Source: Leclercia sp. 29361 (GTDB taxonomy: Bacteria; Pseudomonadota; Gammaproteobacteria; Enterobacterales; Enterobacteriaceae). Taken from it: a stretch of DNA of 64,000 nucleotides. Shown one piece after another: positions 60,624-64,000 of this stretch. The translations under genes and the position numbers were made by a program. Location of the stretch: the NCBI RefSeq assembly GCF_011290365.1, contig NZ_CP049786.1, positions 2,294,001 through 2,358,000 of the forward strand, written 5' to 3'. Within the stretch, counting starts at the first letter, position 1. Each line of letters starts with the position of its first letter. The notes below the pieces were generated by a model. It did no database searches. It was not told the DNA's origin and saw only the letters and a list, made by a program, of their open reading frames with translations.

Positions 60624-62174
60624 TTATGCCGGTTCCGGCAGTCTGAAGCTGGCGATGCTCTGGGTAAGGTGTTTCGCCTGCTCTTCCAGCGAGGCGGCCG
60701 CGGCGGCGGACTCCTGCACCAGGGCGGCGTTTTGCTGGGTCACACCGTCCATCTCTGTCACCGCCTGGCCGACCTGGCCGATGCCGCGGCTCTGCTCTTC
60801 CGACGCCACCGAGATCTGCTCCATCAGCGCATTCACTTTGTTGACCGAATTGATGATGGCATGAATCACCTCTCCGGAACGATTTACCAGCTGCGAACCG
60901 TTTTTGACGCTGGAGACCGACTGGGCAATCAGGTTTTCAATGTCCTTCGCCGCCACGGCGCTCTTCTGCGCCAGGGTACGCACTTCGGTCGCCACCACCG
61001 CAAAACCGCGGCCCTGGGTACCGGCACGAGCGGCTTCAACCGCGGCGTTCAGGGCCAGGATATTGGTCTGGAAGGCGATGCTGTTGATCACGCTGGTGAT
61101 ATCTTCGATGCGCTGGGAGTTGGCGGCGATGGTGTTCATGGTCTCGATCACCTCGCGGGTTACCGCCTCCCCGGTACGGGCATTGTTCACCGCATCCTGC
61201 ACCAGCTTACCGGCCTGATGCACATTGTCGGTGTTATTGGCGACCGTGGCGCTCAGCTGCTCCATGCTGGCGGCGGTTTCCGTCAGGGCTGACGCCTGCT
61301 GCTCGGTACGTGACGCGAGGTCGATGTTGCCCGAGGCGATCTCCTGCGAGGCGTAATTAACGGTACGACAGGCTTCGCGCACTTGGGAGATGGTATCCAG
61401 CAGGGCCAGACGCATCTGCTCCATCGAGCCCATCAGTAGATCGATTTCATTGTTTGAACCCGCCTTCTGCGGTACGGCTTCCGTCAGCTGACCGGCGGCG
61501 ATCTGGCTGCAGTGTTCCCGGGCCAGGTTAATCGGGGCAAAGACAAAGCGCTTCATCAGAACGCTCACCCCAATAATCACCACCACAAACAGCGCGGCAA
61601 AGGCGGCAATAATGGTTAAGCCAGAGGCGAAATGCGCCCGCGCATCGTCATTGAGCTGCTTCGCGTATGTCTGATGCACCGTCAGAACCTGATCGAGGAC
61701 GATTTCATACTGACGGTCGAGACGGGAAATCTTTGGGATCAGGGCATCAAATTTTGCCGCATCCTGCGCCGAGGCCGCGTCGATCAGCGGCGACAGCCCC
61801 TGATTGCGGTAGGCGAGCCAGGCATCATCATAAGCCTGCACTAACGGGGCTTCATCCGGCAGACGCGGCGCGGCATTGAAGGCGGCGAAGGCGCCATCCG
61901 CTTTGGTCAGCGCCAGCTTCACCGAGTCCAGCTTCTCCGCAAGACCGGCGGTGTCACCGCTCTCCACCTGCTTCATGTACTCCATGACCCGCACGCGCAG
62001 GGTACGGCTGTGGTTAATGGGATCGATAATGGATAACACCACCTGAATTTCTTTATTCACGTTATCCAGAGAATCATTGCTTTTAATGGCCAGCCAGACA
62101 TTACTGGCGGCACTGGCAACAAAGAAAAACAGCAGGGCTAGCAGAATGGCAAGGGACGACTTTTTTAACGACAT
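60624..62174 (-). CDS. Methyl-accepting chemotaxis protein
   Basis: Chemoreceptor of 516 residues from the ATG at 62174 (GAGGTAGTT upstream; the open frame runs to 62219). A membrane segment at residues 5-28 precedes a four-helix-bundle-type periplasmic sensor (about residues 30-190), a second membrane segment near 195-215, HAMP and the signalling coiled coil, with the tip [17 protein letters not shown] and [16 protein letters not shown]. The methylation helix reads [21 protein letters not shown]. The C terminus is FRLPEPA with no NWETF tether. The architecture is Tar/Tsr-like. The ligand is unknown. It lies next to the BLUF-EAL gene on the same strand, with separate upstream sequence. Confidence 0.93.
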   Translation of the reverse strand: MSLKKSSLAILLALLFFFVASAASNVWLAIKSNDSLDNVNKEIQVVLSIIDPINHSRTLRVRVMEYMKQVESGDTAGLAEKLDSVKLALTKADGAFAAFNAAPRLPDEAPLVQAYDDAWLAYRNQGLSPLIDAASAQDAAKFDALIPKISRLDRQYEIVLDQVLTVHQTYAKQLNDDARAHFASGLTIIAAFAALFVVVIIGVSVLMKRFVFAPINLAREHCSQIAAGQLTEAVPQKAGSNNEIDLLMGSMEQMRLALLDTISQVREACRTVNYASQEIASGNIDLASRTEQQASALTETAASMEQLSATVANNTDNVHQAGKLVQDAVNNARTGEAVTREVIETMNTIAANSQRIEDITSVINSIAFQTNILALNAAVEAARAGTQGRGFAVVATEVRTLAQKSAVAAKDIENLIAQSVSSVKNGSQLVNRSGEVIHAIINSVNKVNALMEQISVASEEQSRGIGQVGQAVTEMDGVTQQNAALVQESAAAAASLEEQAKHLTQSIASFRLPEPA

Positions 62175-62391
62175 AACTACCTCAGAAATAAAACGGTCTG
62201 AAGTGTTATCGGCATCCACCCCTTAATATTGAATTAAAGTTATTTATTTATAGAGATATTAATAATGCTGTGAATAGTTATTTAAATCATCACATTGCAC
62301 AGCAGGACCTGATATTTTGGCCCTGCCATAGATGGAAATTTTTTATCTGTTTAGCGGATGATTATTTGCTGCATAGTTAATCGTCTAAATA

Positions 62392-63615
62392 TTAAGCGTG
62401 GTGAAATTGCGGCCAGTGAATTTCGCCCACACCGTTTAATTTGGGGCGGGCGAATAAAAAGCCCTGAAAACGTTTGATGCCTGCCGACTCCAGCCAGCAC
62501 CACTCTTCAATTTTTTCAATGCCTTCTGCCACCAGCGCAATCTCCATATCGGTGCAGCAGCTGATGATCGACTTCACAATCGCCTGCTTCGGGCCACTTA
62601 AATGGATGTTGCTGACAATCTCACGATCGATTTTCAGTTTATCCGGCTGGAAGCGGGTCAGCAGCGATAGCCCGGCATAGCCTGAGCCAAAATCATCAAT
62701 CGCCAGGCCAATCCCCGCAGCCCTTAACTGCTTGATGGCGCTGTTGAACTGGTTAAAGCCGGAGATCATCTCGTTTTCGGTGACTTCAATCACCACCTGC
62801 TCCGGCTGTAGCCGGTGGGCGAGGATCTGATCCATCAGAAAATCGACGGCGCCGGGCACATTGACCAGCGACATCGGCAGCAGGTTAATGGCAATTTTAT
62901 GATCGCCAATGCCAATCTTTTCTGCCAGCGCAAAGGCGTATGCCTTGGTCAGCAGATCCACTTCATAGACTTTGTCCTGATCGAGGGTGCTAAAAAACCG
63001 CTCGGGGCTCCCGCCGTCGTTGCTGCGGATCAGCGCCTCCAGCGAGGAAATTTTGCCCTCGGTGGGTTGCACGATAGGCTGCAGGGCAAACTGACAGACC
63101 TGATTATCAATCAGCCCGGCGATGGCATCGCCAAAGGGGTTATGCTCCGCGGCCAGTGTCCACCTCTCCGGCCGGAACTGAGATCCGCCCGACGTTCTTT
63201 TGGGCTGCGTGATAAACGTCTTAATAAATTTAAAGACCCGGTCTTCCGCCGCCAGATAATTATCCAGCTTGCTGTAACGCAACACCGATGAGAGCACCGA
63301 TTTTGGCGTGTCGATCCGCAGAGCGAACAGCAGCATGCCGACGTTTTCAAAGCGGCGGCGCGGGCCGTAATCACGCATCAACTCCACCACGCTGTCATGG
63401 CGCTTGTCCTGGCCGATCTTTGCGAACAAGGTCTCAATGACCTCTTCAGAGCCTTCGAGGATCTGCAAAAAATCATGACCGTTAAACAGCAAAATACCCG
63501 TGACATCCAGCGCGGTATTGTTTTTCCTGGCCTTTTCAACAAGTGTGAGGAGGGATAAAGATTTGCAGGATGGATTTAACTGGCTTTTGTAAATGAGTGT
63601 CGTCAGCACAGTCAT
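62392..63615 (-). CDS. BLUF-EAL light-regulated c-di-GMP phosphodiesterase (BlrP1-like)
   Basis: Protein of 407 residues whose layout matches Klebsiella BlrP1. An N-terminal BLUF domain binds FAD: Tyr9, Asn33 and Gln51 have the exact spacing of Tyr21/Asn45/Gln63 in AppA. The C-terminal EAL domain has EAL at 193-195 (SSLEALIRS), EVTENEM, IDDFGSGYAGLS, the loop-6 region and VAEGIE, so hydrolysis of c-di-GMP to pGpG should be possible. Blue light would activate it. It opposes the three diguanylate cyclases at the other end of the window. The start has no strong ribosome site. The gap to the receptor gene (62220-62391 beyond 62174) is AT-rich promoter sequence. Confidence 0.93.
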   Translation of the reverse strand: MTVLTTLIYKSQLNPSCKSLSLLTLVEKARKNNTALDVTGILLFNGHDFLQILEGSEEVIETLFAKIGQDKRHDSVVELMRDYGPRRRFENVGMLLFALRIDTPKSVLSSVLRYSKLDNYLAAEDRVFKFIKTFITQPKRTSGGSQFRPERWTLAAEHNPFGDAIAGLIDNQVCQFALQPIVQPTEGKISSLEALIRSNDGGSPERFFSTLDQDKVYEVDLLTKAYAFALAEKIGIGDHKIAINLLPMSLVNVPGAVDFLMDQILAHRLQPEQVVIEVTENEMISGFNQFNSAIKQLRAAGIGLAIDDFGSGYAGLSLLTRFQPDKLKIDREIVSNIHLSGPKQAIVKSIISCCTDMEIALVAEGIEKIEEWCWLESAGIKRFQGFLFARPKLNGVGEIHWPQFHHA

Positions 63616-63762
63616 TGTTCCCGATAGAGTGTTAGGCCTTATAAACTATTGTTTAACATAAATTACATTTATCGACTAATAGTATTAAAAGGATATATCA
63701 GGAAAGAAGCGATTCGGCTCAAAAACAATCAATATGAATGTTTAATTCTGGCGGAGATGAAA

Positions 63763-64000
63763 ATGAAACGTACGCTGCGGCTGTTGCTCTGTTTACCGGT
63801 GTACGCCCTCGCCGCTCCGCTGGTGCCGCCCGCCGGTTTTACCCAGCCGCTACCGCACACGGGAAAAGGTGGCTGCGTTCCCCTGCCCGCGCCCTATACC
63901 GGCCCACTGACGCTGCGCAGTAAATATGAGGGGTCCGACAGCGCCCGCGCCACCCTCAACCCGCAGGCCGAACAGGCATATCGCACGGCAATCAAACCTG
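63763..64000 (+). CDS. algL: Mannuronate-type alginate lyase, 5' part (cut by window end)
   Basis: The first 79 codons are in the window. The start ATG at 63763 is seven bases after GGAG; an in-frame ATG at 63757 is too close. A signal peptide of about 18 residues (MKRTLRLLLCLPVYALAAP) is followed by LVPPAGF, CVPLPAPYTGPL and KYEGSDSARATLNPQAEQAYR, a segment typical of PL5 AlgL alginate lyases of Pseudomonas and Azotobacter. It would degrade poly-mannuronate in the periplasm. The catalytic part lies beyond the window, so function is provisional. No alginate-synthesis gene is visible here. Confidence 0.78.
   Translation, partial: MKRTLRLLLCLPVYALAAPLVPPAGFTQPLPHTGKGGCVPLPAPYTGPLTLRSKYEGSDSARATLNPQAEQAYRTAIKP

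Noticed and set aside
1..64000. CRISPR arrays, phage attachment sites or an integrated prophage
   Set aside because: No regularly spaced repeats, integrase, tRNA-end duplication or phage structural gene was seen. The mobile DNA is limited to one IS, a Tn3-family remnant and the IS inside it.

Overview
The window is a chromosomal segment from a member of the Enterobacteriaceae, most like Enterobacter, Leclercia or Lelliottia. The evidence is the block glsB / dgcF / uxaB / yneE, which are neighbours in Escherichia coli too, together with tam, digH, E. coli-like ArsC and HipBA, REP-type intergenic palindromes and GC-rich codon use. No rRNA, tRNA or CRISPR array was seen.

Layout. 0.2-10 kb: a chemoreceptor, glutaminase, three consecutive diguanylate cyclases with different sensor modules (MASE1, MASE2, GAF), a GNAT acetyltransferase, tagaturonate reductase and a bestrophin-like protein. 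10-16 kb: an epoxide-hydrolase-like periplasmic enzyme, an OmpR/EnvZ-type two-component system, a DipZ-like thiol-redox membrane protein, trans-aconitate methyltransferase and a Nudix hydrolase. 16-25 kb: accessory genes including a BigR-type sulfide sensor with two YeeE/YedE half transporters, paralogues of RimJ, Grx2 and MdtH, Ada with a gutted PEP-mutase-family gene overlapping it, and a DapF homologue whose two catalytic cysteines are both serine. 25.5-27.8 kb: a complete 2278-bp insertion sequence with a 5-bp target duplication and a passenger gene. 28-33 kb: two LysR-controlled divergent units (nitronate monooxygenase; DHA2 exporter plus perhydrolase-like hydrolase).

33-42 kb is the most rearranged part. 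A Fur-box-led operon (YncE-like beta-propeller plus a TonB-dependent receptor) is interrupted by the remains of a Tn3-family arsenic transposon. Its 38-bp terminal repeat is itself split by a 1327-bp IS4321/IS5075-type element. An apparent deletion between 8-bp direct repeats removed the rest of the transposon and left only arsC and the last third of arsB. Removing the insert restores a 353-codon yncE-like gene exactly. Next comes hipBA with four evenly spaced operators.

42.5-46.3 kb encodes one 1266-residue protein that joins a glycoside-hydrolase-like domain, a GT4-like glycosyltransferase and a UDP-galactopyranose-mutase-like flavoprotein. It is flanked by hipB and by a decayed hipB copy. 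This is the best candidate for an undescribed system in the window.

46.6-64 kb: DigH, an esterase/SDR pair under a LysR regulator, an MFS exporter, a phosphoesterase, a VF530-like protein, the treZ-treY-treX operon (trehalose from maltodextrin), a second chemoreceptor, a BLUF-EAL light-regulated c-di-GMP phosphodiesterase and the start of an alginate-lyase-like gene cut by the window edge.
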